Positions 1 to 11,794 of a DNA stretch of 64,000 bases are shown one piece after another. The notes beneath the pieces are model-generated. The model saw only the letters and a list, made by a program, of their open reading frames with translations, was not told where the DNA came from and ran no database searches. The position numbers and the translations under genes were made by a program. Each line of letters opens with the position of its first letter. Within the stretch, counting starts at the first letter, position 1. Location of the stretch: assembly GCA_018340375.1 (NCBI GenBank), contig JAFFJZ010000001.1, positions 44,384,001-44,448,000 on the forward strand, in the 5' to 3' direction. Origin of the DNA: Gonatopus flavifemur. Lineage: Eukaryota; Arthropoda; Insecta; Hymenoptera; Dryinidae.

Positions 1-111
1 TTAGACAATGAGTGCTGTGTGGATTTTTCTAAAGCTGTTGAAGCTGATCAATGTCCAACCAAAAAATATCTTCGAGCTTGCTTTCATCTCAAAGACCAAT
101 TTAAGACAAAA
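1..111 (+). CDS. Putative partial exon, cysteine-containing protein (3' part of exon)
   Basis: Frame 1 is open from the window edge to a good splice donor (AAA|GTAAGT, GT at 112-113) and holds exactly 37 codons. The translation has cysteines at positions 5, 6, 18 and 27 (a CC pair, then C-x11-C-x8-C) among charged residues. It does not look like shadow translation of AT-rich DNA. Past the donor the reading runs into a repeat (about 150-345), as expected for an intron. The rest of the gene would lie left of the window, and no matching downstream exon could be fixed. The CC/C/C spacing loosely recalls extracellular disulfide modules such as anaphylatoxin-like ones, but this is too little to name a family. 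It could also be a chance ORF. Confidence 0.4.
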
Positions 112-149
112 GTAAGTTCAAAGATACCACATAACAATCCATGCCCTGA

Positions 150-345
150 AGGTATTTCAGACAAATTCAAGATGTCTTATGCAACACCAAAATATGTCTT
201 TTAGTTATCTGAAACAGTTTTTACTTCTAAAAGATATGTAAAGGATATCTAAAACATATCTTCCCAGCAAACAATTTTGAAATCTTCTGAAAAATACCTT
301 TTAGAAGTAAAAACTTTTCAAGATATCTAAGATATCAGAGGGATA
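150..345. repeat. Foldback repeat, 'AAAAGATATC'-motif family
   Basis: The arm 'TTTTTACTTCTAAAAG' near 219-234 returns in inverted orientation as 'CTTTTAGAAGTAAAAAC' near 298-314. The stretch is full of TCTAAAAGATATC-like words and includes CTTATGCAACAC, which also occurs in the element at 31407-31643. Related motif-rich stretches lie at 10095-10440, 39030-39185 and 44224-44308. This is probably a decayed nonautonomous DNA transposon; its ends are not defined. Confidence 0.5.
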
Positions 346-2470
346 TTCTGATTTTACTGAGTCACTTTTGAATAGTTCGGAATAAACGTTGTGGTTCGTA
401 CGACATTTCTAGTATCCCTTCGACCCAATAATAATCGTAAGACGAAACCCACGCTGAAAATGTTCATCCGAATGCAATAGAGACTGTTGAAAACATCATT
501 CATCTTCATTCTGGTCCGTTAAATATCAATCTCCCCTCAAATATTTTGCACGTGTTGTTGATAATGAGTACGCGCAAAGGACAAGTATAGGACGTCTAGA
601 CCAGTTACTAAATCAACATTCTTGACCAGCATTTTACTTTCCCAGCAATTGTCACGTGCAGCTCAGCTATAATAAACGAGCCCATGTGAATATATACATA
701 CGAATATGCACATAGCCTGTCCCCTGCGTTTATCCGCTTTTTACCTGCTCATGCTTGAGGCCAAATCCCTTTTATACTAAACAGATCACACACGTGCGGG
801 TGCACTCGTGCGTGCAAGATTACATTCACTACTTGCTCATTTATAATACGCCTCGTGTGTCTTGATACCATTACACATGCGTTGGTGAAGTGCGTAGTGA
901 TCGTATATAAATTGGCGCCAATTAAATAGATTATTATGTATCTAATAACACTACTGCTGATTCGGTGTCAATGGTACTGCGTCTATTTTTCTTACAAAAA
1001 ATGTTGTGCGGGAAATGAACATAAAAACTCAACAAACCTATCCTTGGTTATTACATTGAATTATTGACAGCAAGACTCAGTAGGAAATAGAGTGGGAATC
1101 ATACAATGGATTGTAAATAGAGTGAATCGGAACAATCGTCACTTCTTCGCAAAACTACTTTTATATAGATTTCACAAAACTTCGAATAATCCCGCTTGAA
1201 CATGCTCATACAGATCACGTGTATTATATTCATGAACTACGCACAGATTGAACATAAATTTTGTGTGACTCATTGTACGTATATTCAATAACAGAGTATT
1301 TTTCTATTTGGATTGAAAATATGTGGTTCATATAAGTTTGAATGAGACCAAGCATTCTAAGTATGAGAATGTTCTACAGCGTTGCATTTACATTCACTTT
1401 GTTGCTCTATTTTATCTAGGAAATTGCTTTACCGAAGTCAATTCAATCTGCATAAATATTCTGATTTATTTCCAAATTCATTCCATATCTGTTTTTTCTG
1501 TTTTCTTGGAAATGTCTGATTAGTTCCTTCTAGTTCCTGTTGCGTGTAGTTGCAATGTGGAGCAGTTTGGGTATCTAGGTTATTCTTCACTAAGAAAATG
1601 AGGACTCCATAATACGGTAAAGTGACACTCAATTGTTCTCCGCCATTTTTTTCAGTTTTTTTTTATATATGCTTGGCATCAACACGCTACCGCTCTTCTT
1701 AATTCTTATTCACTATTTGTGATACACAAAATTTTGAACAATAGAGGAGAGTCGGCAGGCTTGGACCATTTATCATTTCCTTTTTCCTTTCCGCTAGTAG
1801 ACAATGAAGGATCCAAAATACATGAAATGGTATCAAAATATAACTCTTCAACTTCATTATGAAATCCTTTCTGTTTGGTTTTTCGAAAAACTTATGCGTA
1901 TGAATTCAACTTGAAAATCTTTTGTCATTTGGCTCAAGGCAGCCTCTTTGGTGGAGGCTTTGGCTCATCATTTACATGATGGAAAAATAGGAATGCATCA
2001 TCACTTCACACAATATTGTTGATACTTGCGCAAGAATGATCGGAATTGTTGTTTTTGGACTCTAAATTAGTTTGACCTTAATTTTCTATGAGTGAAGAAT
2101 TTAGTAAGCAAGAAACTGAATTTTTTGAGTTGAAGAAACGTGATGTGTTGGAAAAAGCGATGTTCTCCATGACTATGATTGCTCGTTTCAATTGATCTTC
2201 ATATAAATCTTTATTCCACATAGAAACTTCAAACAAGTAGAAAACATCAAGTACAACCAGACGCAGCGGACTATATTATGGCCCAAGGCACCCGATTCCG
2301 AACTTCGATATATTTTGTTTTAATAAAATTGATTGTAACAATCATTTCATCTTTGGATTCATTTAAATGTATTTTCAGATGTTTCCTTCAATTGCTTGAT
2401 CCATTTTTTAGAAATGAAAACTTACTCTCACTACTTTTGATCGAGAAAAACTTGGAACAAAAAATTTACT
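346..2470. other. AT-rich DNA without recognised features
   Basis: No ORF in this stretch has coding character or is linked to good splice sites. I see no clear repeat ends or target duplications. It includes a slightly more CpG-containing part at about 640-920, which I cannot assign. Confidence 0.5.
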
Positions 2471-2615
2471 CTCGTCTTCCAGATATCCCACACAGCACAA
2501 AATATTCTAGCAATATCTCAAGAATATTACATTTGGAATTTGCAATATTTTGGAGATCATCTCAGAGACATTGTTAGAGTATCTCCACAATGTCTCATGT
2601 CACCTACTTTGCAAT

Positions 2616-2696
2616 ATTCTGGGGATATTCTGGAATATTGCTGAGATCATTGTGGTAACATTCTGGGGACATTCTGGAATATTGCTGAGATCATTT
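2616..2696. repeat. Two-copy tandem repeat, 44-bp period
   Basis: A unit beginning ATTCTGGGGA(T/C)ATTCTGGAAT and continuing ATTGCTGAGATCATT occurs at 2616 and again at 2660. The two copies differ at very few positions. The surrounding 2500-2710 is rich in related AATATTCT/GCAATATT words, so this may be the inside of a larger decayed repeat. Confidence 0.7.
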
Positions 2697-2879
2697 CAAC
2701 GATATCCTGTACCGAAAAAATTCAAAAATTACGTATATTAACAAAGTCACAAAATAATACTTTTAGTTGGAAAAAATTTCTTCAGAGTTTACCTCTACAG
2801 ATACCTCTTACGAATGTTGAGTTAGCTCGATCAGAACGACTTTTTGTAGGAGCAAACCTACATTGAAAGTCGATTATGA

Positions 2880-2990
2880 GAAGGTCCCCCAGTGGGAATT
2901 GAACCCGGGTCCTGCGAGTGAGAGTCAAAGCCTCTATCACATCAGCGAATCTCCGAGATTACGACAATCCTCTCAAAGTGCCATTTATTG
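2880..2990 (-). repeat. tRNA-like sequence, probably a tRNA-derived SINE head
   Basis: Read on the minus strand, it contains CCCGGGTTCAATTCCCAC, a good pol III B box (GGTTCAATTCC, plus-strand 2895-2905). Upstream of it is a tRNA-like stretch with an A-box-like segment (TTCGCTGATGTGATAGAGGC). No clean cloverleaf with a seven-bp acceptor stem could be drawn, so it is not called a tRNA gene. A second sequence with the same GGAATTGAA(A)CC core is at 18728-18815. A tRNA pseudogene is the alternative. Confidence 0.5.
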
Positions 2991-3075
2991 TAATCATCTT
3001 GATGAGAGTGCGAAAAATTCGCTTCTGTTATATATAGACCAATCGGCTTAGAATCTTCTGAAATGAAAAACGAAT

Positions 3076-3842
3076 AGGGGAAAAGTGTCAAAAATGATCG
3101 TTATTCTGAAGATCCTACTAATGCTATCTACCCGAATTTTTCACAAACTTGTTCTTTATGATGTTCTATAGCTGATTTTGTAACCTCTGTGATCATAAGC
3201 CAACGTGGTATTATTCTAGAAAATATAATACAAAATTACGACTTTTGATGTAAGGTAAGATCGAATTTGACTGTTATTCACTATTTTCTAGGATACCCCA
3301 CAGTACAGTCTGTTTTATGTATGGGTTGATACATCATTCAACTATACTTTGACCTGTATCTAATAATCCATTGTGCATGCATTGAGGGGATCATTGAGGG
3401 GATTTCAAGGGGATCATTTTACCCTCCTGTATGTCTAAAATGATCCCTAATGGAACTTTTGGAAATCTTGTCATGGAATAGAGCATTGATGTATTTTTCT
3501 ATTTTTCATGAATGGAATGTATAGTTGAAAGATTGGACTAAGCAATACCATTGATCCAAAAACACTTTTCTTGGTACATAAAATTCAAGTATGCCTTAAG
3601 GCGATTCACCACAAGCCAAATTACGAGATCTCTCCCCCAGTTTTCTCAGTAATCAATGAATAGAATCAATTTTAATGAGCAGGTGCATCTTCTTAGGCTA
3701 TTGAAAAAAATGCAGCTACTCATTATTTTTCATTTTATGTGTTCGTTTCTGAGGAAACTGGGGGAGAATTTTGGAATCTAGTAACTTTTGCAGGGAGTAA
3801 TGAATCCCCTTAAGGAGATCATTTTGGACACTTTTCCCTTAT
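3076..3842. repeat. Large foldback element containing a second foldback
   Basis: GGAAAAGTGTCAAAAATGAT near 3079 is inverted near 3816-3838 (GATCATTTTGGACACTTTTCC). Additional GGGGATCATTTTACCCT copies lie in between (about 3390-3450). The right arm is interrupted by the inner element 3594-3815. The termini are approximate and no target duplication was seen. Confidence 0.5.
3594..3815. repeat. Foldback MITE with CCTTAAGG-type ends
   Basis: The left arm CCTTAAGGCGATTCACC...CTCCCCCAGTTTTCTCAG pairs with the right arm CTGAGGAAACTGGGGGAGAA...GGATTCCCCTTAAGG in inverted orientation, as read from the sequence (right arm ends near 3815). It has no coding content. It sits in the right arm of the larger foldback 3076-3842. 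Confidence 0.6.
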
Positions 3843-4049
3843 ATGAGACATATTTTTTGGGAGTGGGGAAATGCAATTTTCCCAATAAAATCTGGATATA
3901 TATATATCACTCGAATCACTTCTTTCACTTCTTGTGAAAATTTCAACATTTTCCCATCCATAATTTTGGAAAAAATACGAGATGCCCAAGGTATACACCG
4001 GCCCAGAGCTGCCGACTCTCCCCTATACTTCAAACGTACAATAGATTGT

Positions 4050-5738
4050 TAATGTGTTGGAAAATGTCATGAGTCTATAAAAATTTATAATATGAGTGTT
4101 ATTATCGTAACATAAAATCTGTGTGTTCAAGTGTATCAAGTATATTTCATTCATGTTCACATTGAGCAAGAATTAACAAGATTAGAAGGTCAAGAAGATG
4201 AATATGCAGTAATGAAAGTGTTCGAAGTCTCTTGATATCAACTTGAATGGATGGAAGAGGAACTCCATCTGACCATAAGAAGAAGAGAACCACGTGTATA
4301 CACGAAAAGAAAAACAATGTAGATGTCAAAACGCACTACGATTCGAATCAACACTACGCATTATTATCGAATTCTAGGTAATTAAAAAATCATCTTCAAA
4401 ATTGGAATATGTTTAAATGAAATCATATTCGCTGTTCAAGGAGATTATGCACTTATAATCAATGATTCCTTTTATTTTTCCCTCTCAACTTTTCAATGAA
4501 TATTGCGTACATTCTTGAAGAAAATCCTTGTCAATGATTAATAAGTCCCACATTTATTAACAAATGACAACAGAGGAGTATCCACATTTTTGCGCAAGGA
4601 TTGTAACATTATCATTACACGTAAGAAATATTTTATTCGCATCACCAATTATTCCCCGATTCAGTATATCAAGACATCCTGTCTTGCCTATACACGTGAG
4701 AGATTGAAAAAAAAATTAGGAAAACGTTTATTATACATTCCATATATACGAATAAATCAAATCATGCACGTGAATGCGGCACTCGTGCGTAGAAGATTAC
4801 ATTCACTGATCTTGTACAGTATTATATGCTCAAAAGATATGTTACAAGAATTATATAGTGAGTTTTTCTAGTCACGTGCCATACCTCCTATTAATTTCCA
4901 TTTACATATTGAAACAACGCATGAAAATAAATAGGAGATAAATACAGACTATGCTCAGACTGAGTTCAAAATCCGAATTAATACTCCACGTTTCAACATA
5001 TAATATTCTGACAAGTACATGTGATTGTCATAAATGAATTCACTTAATAATTTTGTGGTTTTGAAGTGAGTTCGTCGAAAGGGCAGACGTGCATGTATTA
5101 TTATAACTTATTTCGATGATTTTCTGATGAATTTGAAAGGCTTTTCATAGCAGACAGTTCTACGATTCTGCGAAATTTTATACAAATTTTTCAATGTAAA
5201 ATAAATTGTACCGTTACAAGAGATTGTATTATGAACTCAACAAGGAGTCTGTACATATTCCAAGTGATAATCAAAATACACGAAAACGTCCAGTGAATCT
5301 GTTCTAGCTGTTAGAAAATTTTCCTCCCCAAAGTCTTATTAATTGCAAAATTGATTTTTTCCTTGAATTTCAATATTTTGATATGTAATAATGACTCTTC
5401 CATTTCTTGATTTCGAATCAAGAGATATAAATGTTATACGAATTGAGTAAATGAATCACGTTTGTACAGTAATGAATACAATGAATTTTGTTCTTTCTCC
5501 ATATGAAATAGTTAGCTATCGAGGCTCGTGTTTGTTTAATATTGAATACATTACGTTGAAAACGTTGAAAACATCTGTATGATTGTGTGTATAATTTTCA
5601 TGAAAATTATACAGAAATTTCATAGAGTTCAACATTTTCAGAATGTTTGAGATATTACAAAAACTTCAATTTGCCAAATCTTCTTCAAGAATATTCCATT
5701 GCACTTTAGCAAGTTTGTTTCGAATTGTTGTTGCATCA
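4050..5738. other. AT-rich DNA without recognised features
   Basis: It contains short open frames on both strands, none with codon character, protein motifs or splice context. I see no repeat ends. Confidence 0.5.
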
Positions 5739-6428
5739 AGGGGCCTTCATGGTTGAGATTTTCAAGAAAAATTGTTTCCTGAAACGTTTTTTTCTCATAG
5801 AAAAAATTGAAATATCGTTTTGAAAATCTGCAGGTGTCTTAATTGAACATTAAATATTACAAAAACACTTTTTCAGATTGAAGAAAGTTTTTTTAGTTAT
5901 ACTAATTCAAACAAGAGAAATACCAATAAATGACAGTGGGAGTGATTTGAGGCGATTGGAGGATCTGAAAAGGGAAAAATGGCAAATCATTCCTTGTTGA
6001 AGTGCCTATCGCATGAACGAAGATACTTTTTTTTCATGGAAAAATTACCAACTGGTGGCCATTTTCCGAAAAAATCGATTTTTGAGGGTGGAAAATCGGA
6101 TGCAAATCGGACAATTTTTGGCCAATCAAAAAGATTCTAGTTCATACGATGGCCACTTCAACAAGGAATGATTTGCCATTCATTTGTTTTTTCAGACCAT
6201 CCGGTCGTCCCAAATCACTCCCATCGTCATTTTTTTACTGTTTTTTATTGTTTAAATCGGTAAAATGGAAAAAAAAATTGTTTAAATCTGAAAAAAAATT
6301 GTTTGTGATATTCAAGGTTTATAAGCATATCCCAAGAAATTTTCAGAACGGCATCTCAATTTTTTCTATGAACAACAATGTTTGAGAAAAAATTTTTCTT
6401 GAAAATCTTAAACCAGAAAGACCCCTTA
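5739..6428. repeat. Near-complete palindromic (foldback) element of about 690 bp
   Basis: The left half starts AAGGGGCCTT...GATTTTCAAGAAAAATT and the right half ends AATTTTTCTTGAAAATC...GACCCCTT. A second long paired block (5925-6035 against 6130-6240) shares GGCAAATCATTCCTTGTTGA on one strand and its complement on the other. Together the arms are about 300 bp each, so most of the element can fold on itself. It has no coding capacity. This is a nonautonomous foldback DNA transposon or a head-to-head inverted duplication. Confidence 0.7.
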
Positions 6429-7779
6429 TTTATGTTAGTACCCTCAAGAATACCAGGTTGCGAAGCTTCTGCATCAAGTCTAGAAATTGTTTCTAAAATT
6501 GAAACCCCCTCAACTGATAAATGTTGAATACACTTGAGGATTACAAATATTTTACTCAGAGTTTGTAATTTTCATCATGAACAGTTGTTGAATGAAAACA
6601 GAAACGTTTATTCATTTAGGCAATAATTCAGTGAGCTGAGTGTGGTTTACAGAAGATCGATTTAATGAGATTGGAAAGTTGGCAGTCTCTTCTTCAATTA
6701 GCTGTCCATCTTATACATTTGTACATATCCTGCAATATTGACTCCCAAAGTGTCGAATGTTTACATTCATTCTGCGCTCCAAGAAAATGATATCATCATT
6801 CCAAATATAATCGTTCACGAGTCACCTATTTGTTAATACATAAAAGTGAAATAATGCACTAAATCAAAATCATTCTAATGACACACTTCATTCTTGAATT
6901 CAACCGCAATTTAATTACAATTTCATTAGCAGAAGAATAAATACAATTCGAATAATTACCATCCTGCTAATTCGTATGAATATCTCTAGAATCACGAAAT
7001 TAAATATTCAAGGATATTTTTATTACCTCTAACAGATTTATCTAGACAACGATTAAAATAGTTGTCATAATGTCTCTTTTTTTTATCATAATCCCTCCAA
7101 TACTCATCTAATAATAATGTCTCATGAATATGGTATGTAAACTCTTGAGAATTGCATCGGAGTTTTCCTTTCTTTCAAGGACAGAATGATTTCTCACTCA
7201 TTGTGAAGATGATAGATAATCATAGCTTTCTCTGAGTCTTCTTCTTCAAGAAAGGAAGTACATGAGGAAGTGATTTAGATGGGATGAAAAAAATCGATAA
7301 TAGTTCAACTAACCATGCGTATTCCCCTTTCACCGTGTCTGTTATTTGAGAAAATCCTAGAAAATATGAAAATCGAAAGTCATTCAAAGAAAACTCCAAT
7401 GATTTCGGATGATTTGGAATCTAAACTCGGATATTCTCATCGTAAAATATACATTATATAATATTATCAAATACTTACAGCTAACTCAAGATTTCATACC
7501 ATATTGAACTCTTAACGTATGTAATTTCTCATGTAATTTTTTCCCACTCATATAACGTGCTTCCGTATTACTCGCAGTTGTGAATGAGGATTAATTCAAT
7601 TATTCAAGATTTATGAACAAGTTTTGGAATATTAAAAAATGGAAAAAACAAAGAATTGTTCGTCTCATCCACGTACATAAATACCCACAATGTTTTCCCA
7701 ATATTATGGATTTGATCAAGAACAAACTGGTTACGATTGTTATTGCTAGCACTAGTGAGAAGGAGAAATCGAATTCCTG
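6429..7779. other. AT-rich DNA without recognised features
   Basis: Only short open frames without coding character. No clear terminal repeats or target duplications. Confidence 0.5.
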
Positions 7780-7989
7780 CACTCAGAGAAATCTACAGTC
7801 ATCGCAACTATGTGTGGGAATAACTGTTCAGTTATAATTCTTCCAACTCTTTTTCCATAGTTAATGCAACTATATAAATAATTTTCACTACTATAAAAAA
7901 GTTACCATAACTATTTATGTAGTTGTGAATACTGAATGTAAATGGTTGTCCTCAAATAGTTGCTGTGACTATTCAAATTTCCCTCAGTG
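7780..7989. mobile_element. Palindromic MITE with two-bp TSD (TG)
   Basis: The left end CACTCAGAGAAAT and right end ATTTCCCTCAGTG are inverted repeats. The inner arms share CATCGCAACTATGTG against CAAATAGTTGCTGTG. Each end is flanked by TG, which could be a decayed TA duplication. About 210 bp, no ORF. Confidence 0.6.
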
Positions 7990-8689
7990 TGTGAAAATTA
8001 CATATGTTAACATGTGAACATTTTGAGGTATTGTTAACATCATGCTCCTGCATGATCATCCATGTTTCAACATGCATGAACAATCCCTCAGAGCGACGAC
8101 TCTTGCTTGTACGTTTGAATAATAAATGTCACCAGACTTCTCTTTCTCAATTGTATATAATTCTTTGAATTCGACGTTCTTATGAAATAAAATGGAAGAT
8201 ATATAATCTGATAAAGATTATAGCACAGGAAGAAGCAGTTCGTATTGATTCAAGTATCATTACGAAGATACAGAATACAAAATTTGTTCAAGATTCTTAT
8301 TATAGCTTCTATTTTACAATGACGTTTATCATTATGAATTGAAAACAGAAGTCTAAAATATCACTCGAACGCGGGTAAAATGGAATGAAATGGCAAGAGA
8401 AAATAAAGGCCTCCTATCAAAGTTGAATTTATTCGCGTAATTTCAATACTCGCACAACCTTCTAACTCGCTGTTTCAAAGAACATAAATGACGGGATTAA
8501 TTTGAAAAAAATTGCGACAATGATTTATGTATTATATATTTGAAGATATAAAAAATATTATTAAAAGATATTAAAATATTATCTTATTTTTAATATAAGA
8601 CATTGAATCATCATCATTATTATCATATATCCATGTATATATGTTGAAGCATAAACGATTCAAATTATAAATTAATCGTTGAAATTGTT

Positions 8690-9320
8690 CCTTCATCTCG
8701 ATGTATATTTTTTACGCTGCATGAGATTCAACCAATATATATTTGCTGTATATTTCCCCTTTCTACATATTTGGTGTATGTTTTCTTTGTTTGCTTCTGA
8801 AAAATTTTGTTCAAGCATAATATATCTAATCTTTCGTAGTTTCCAGAAATGTGGAAGCATTTGAAATGCTTTTGAGCGAAAATTTAGTATTTCCAACAAA
8901 CTTCGCTATAAATTTCCCATTTCTGCACATTTGCTGTTTGTTTTTGTAGTCTTCTTTTAAAAAAAATTTCCCTGAGGATGACATATTTCGTATTTTGTAT
9001 TTTATCCCACATTTTGGAATGCATTTTGCATTTTGTATGGAAAATGCAAAATGCTTTCGGAAACCTATTATAAAATACGAAATATGAAATATATTGTGTT
9101 CAGAGACATTTTTTTCAGAAGAAAACCACGAAAACACATAGAGAATGTGTTTCAAACGCTTTCACATCGCTGGTAGTTTCTGATAGATTCTTGAATGTAT
9201 CATAAAATATACAAAATATATCACGTGCAGGGGAATATTTGTCGGAGAGAAAATATGAAACTGTATAGCAAATGTACAGACAGAGAGAATACACAGCAGA
9301 ATCCAATGGAGATGCCAAAT
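8690..9320. repeat. Cluster of diverged direct and inverted repeats
   Basis: A roughly 150-bp motif (ATTTCCC(C)TTTCT-ACATTTG-TGTTTGTTT-TTCTT-AAAAATTT...TTTCGTATTTT...GGAA-GCATTTTGCATTTT) appears near 8740-8880 and again near 8905-9045. A further copy lies in inverted orientation near 9050-9310. The many stop-free short ORFs here are a by-product of the repetition. Family unknown. Confidence 0.5.
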
Positions 9321-9698
9321 ATTCTCAAAAATGTATTTCTAATCCTTTCTCCACTAGGGATGTTGAATACAAATTAATCATGAATATTAATTGCACAATT
9401 GATCACCTGTCATCTGAAAAATCTCGTTGAAAATCAGGGATATGATGAGGATCAATTTGGATGAACATTAGGCAACTATTGAGGAAATACTAGGCGCGGG
9501 AACGCTGACCCGATGCCCAATCTCATATTGGCCAGTTGATTTGAGAACCAATGAATAAATTCCTTCAAACTGAGTTTGTGAAGATTCTGTTAGCTCTGAG
9601 GAATTTTTAGAAAATGTGTTTGTATGAATTCTGTGAGATTTCGGTTTGCTGGGCGAGATTAACAATTTTCAAAATATTCATCTTCTAGATATTTTGGG

Positions 9699-10080
9699 AA
9701 GACTCAAATATTAAGGAAAGGGGTGGGGGGATTCGAATTTTGCGCAGATCTTTCTCAGAAAGTACGCAATTGATACAAATTTCAGATGAATACTAATAAA
9801 CTACATTCCTCAGATTCCGCTCTGCCAAAGATTTTGGATTTCCCAATTTCCGAAGGGGAAAAAATAAAATTGTAAAATTTTAACCTGCAAATGTCAACAA
9901 ATTTTCAAACTTTGTTTTTCAACTCTCAGAAATTGGGAAATTCAAAATCTTGGGCAGAGCGCAATCTAAGGGGTGTAGTTTATTATTATTCATCTGGAAT
10001 TTGTGTTAATTACGTATTTTCTGAAAGAAATCTGCGCAAAATTAGAACCCCCCCCCCCCTTCTGGGATTGTTCGAGTCTT
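9699..10080. repeat. Foldback element, about 380 bp, arms about 140 bp
   Basis: The left arm AAGACTC...AATTTTGCGCAGAT...GATGAATACTAATAAACTAC...CAAAGATTTTGGATTTCCCAA is repeated in inverted orientation, ending GAGTCTT at 10080. Near-identical words such as TTTGCGCAGAT and AGATGAATA(C/A)TAATAAACTAC occur in both. A poly-C run lies at about 10048-10059. No ORF of interest. Confidence 0.7.
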
Positions 10081-10094
10081 CTTGAAGGCTTCTA

Positions 10095-10440
10095 ACAAGT
10101 ATCTTGAATATATCTAAAAGATATCTCTAATACATCTACAAGACATTTAATATATATCCAAAAGACGTCTAAAAAATGTCTAAAAGACATCTACGAGAGG
10201 TCTAAAAGACATCTACAAGTGGTCTAAAAGATTCCTACGAGACATGTTCGAGACTTATTCTAATGAGTCTAAAACATATCTTCCGCAAGACCTTTTTGAG
10301 ATATCTTGAACTGGTCGAAATCAGTCGGGTAAGACATCTTTTAGATTTCTAAAAGACATCTTCGAGAATTTGTTGCAAGACATCTTCCAATTGCGAGATA
10401 TCTTTTAGATCTCTAAAAGACACCTTTTCTTTTATTGGGT
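10095..10440. repeat. Degenerate array of short 'GTCTAAAAGACATCTAC' units
   Basis: The words GTCTAAAAGACATCTAC, GGTCTAAAAGA and ATCTTTTAGAT recur many times in both orientations. Each unit is itself nearly palindromic (TCTAAAAGA/TCTTTTAGA). Related words fill the stretches at 150-345, 31407-31643, 39030-39185 and 44224-44308. Confidence 0.6.
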
Positions 10441-10589
10441 TATATCTGAATGAATAGTTTATTTAAATTGTTAATATTCCGTCTGTCACTATTTTTCTTT
10501 GGATTTCAAAGATTTTCTTCAAATCACCTCAAGAAGTGTGTATATGATAAACTAAAATACTATTATGCAATCGAACTACTTATGTTCGT

Positions 10590-11016
10590 AACCCAAGAGA
10601 ACACAAATCTTTTTGAGGTGGAATTTACGTGTATTGTACGTCCGTTTACGTTCAAAGAACGTTCAGTGGACCACTGAATGTCCGGACGTTCAATGTACCT
10701 CTACACGGAAAAAATTAGTGTTTCAAATTTTCCTTGACTAGGATGTCACTTTGGGATGGAGCACAAATTCCAGAAGAATTCGTACACTGGATTTTGATAA
10801 TTCGTTGACTCATTCCATTATTTCGACAATCAAAATAAAAAGTGAATTCCATCGGTGAAATCATGGACAAAGTTAACGAATTATTAAAGTCCAGTGTATG
10901 AATTCTTTTCGGATTTGTGCCTTGTCCAAAAGTGACATACTAGTCAACGAAAATTTGGATCACCAATTTTTTCCGTGTATTGAACATTCTTTGGGCCCCC
11001 GTGTTCTCTTGGGAAC
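10590..11016. repeat. Foldback element with CCCAAGAGAACAC ends, split by a MITE
   Basis: CCCAAGAGAACAC near 10591 is matched by GTGTTCTCTTGGG near 11003-11015. Inner arms share ACGTCCG and TTCAGTGG around a centre near 10670. The right arm is interrupted by the MITE at 10704-10977. The outer target duplication is not clear. Confidence 0.6.
10704..10977. mobile_element. Palindromic MITE, TA target duplication, CACGG ends
   Basis: It begins CACGGAAAAAATTAGTG and ends CACCAATTTTTTCCGTG, flanked on both sides by TA (10702-10703, 10978-10979). Inverted arms of about 105 bp share CTTGACTAG-ATGTCACTTT, GGCACAAAT, AGAATTC-TACACTGGA and AATTCGTT-AC. This layout fits a Tc1/mariner-type nonautonomous element. 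No ORF. Confidence 0.8.
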
Positions 11017-11077
11017 AGATTATTGTCATATCAACGGGCCGCTGATGGCCCATTAATACTGAAAAAAATTAGTTATC

Positions 11078-11791
11078 AAGGGGATGTTCTCATCTAGTGA
11101 CCCCAAAATAAGGTGATTTTCTCCAATTTTTTTTCCATGGAAGGGAATTGGGGGTCTTAACACTTGTTAATTGAGTCTTTAAGTACATGAAAAAATTTCT
11201 TCCAGTGAAGAAGAATGCCATGGAAATTGTTGATACGTGTTGAAACATAACCACCTAAAAAAACAGTGATCAATCGGGCGCCACTATAGCACTTACAAAA
11301 ATTATCAGAAATCAAAAATCCAAAAATTTTTATGAAATATATTATATTTGTTGGAGGTTGTACCAATAAAAGCAATGAAAAGTTCAAAATGTAAAAGATG
11401 ACAGACATGCAAACTTTTGGTAGCGTTTTTTCACCTTCTTTTCGCTATTTAGAGTGCTTTAAAAAGGAGAATAAGAGGCAAATGTCATCTCCATTTAGGT
11501 TCATCCTCCAATAAATTCAATCAGCTTCGAAATAAAAAATAAAAAAGAGTGATCCGTTCAGTAGTTTTTGAGCTATCGTGGAGCCAAACTTGAGAAACAT
11601 GGTCTCGAGACAAACGTCTTTAGAGTTTCGGGATACGAATCCTTTGACTTGAGGAAATTTTTTTCATGTACTTTAAGATCCATTCAATGAGTTTCAAATG
11701 ACTCGGGTTCTTAATTCACTTCCTTCTCAAGAAAAAAAATTCGAAAAAATCACCTTATTTCGGAATTTGCTTGATGAGAACCTCCCCTTAA
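11078..11791. repeat. Large foldback element, about 710 bp
   Basis: The left arm AAGGGGATGTTCTCATC...AAATAAGGTGATTTTCTCCAATTTTTTTTCC...AAGTACATGAAAAAATTTC has an inverted partner ending GATGAGAACCTCCCCTT, with GGAAATTTTTTTCATGTACTTT and AAATCACCTTATTTCGG inside. The loop holds no recognisable coding sequence. Boundaries are approximate. Confidence 0.65.
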
Positions 11792-11794
11792 TAT

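Noticed and set aside
2880..2990. Functional tRNA gene
   Set aside because: It has a B box but no seven-bp acceptor stem or regular anticodon arm could be drawn.
8826..9155. 109-codon minus-strand ORF
   Set aside because: By-product of a repeated AT-rich motif on both strands.
10095..10440. CRISPR-like array
   Set aside because: Units are degenerate, variable in spacing and palindromic with no unique spacers; the genome is eukaryotic.
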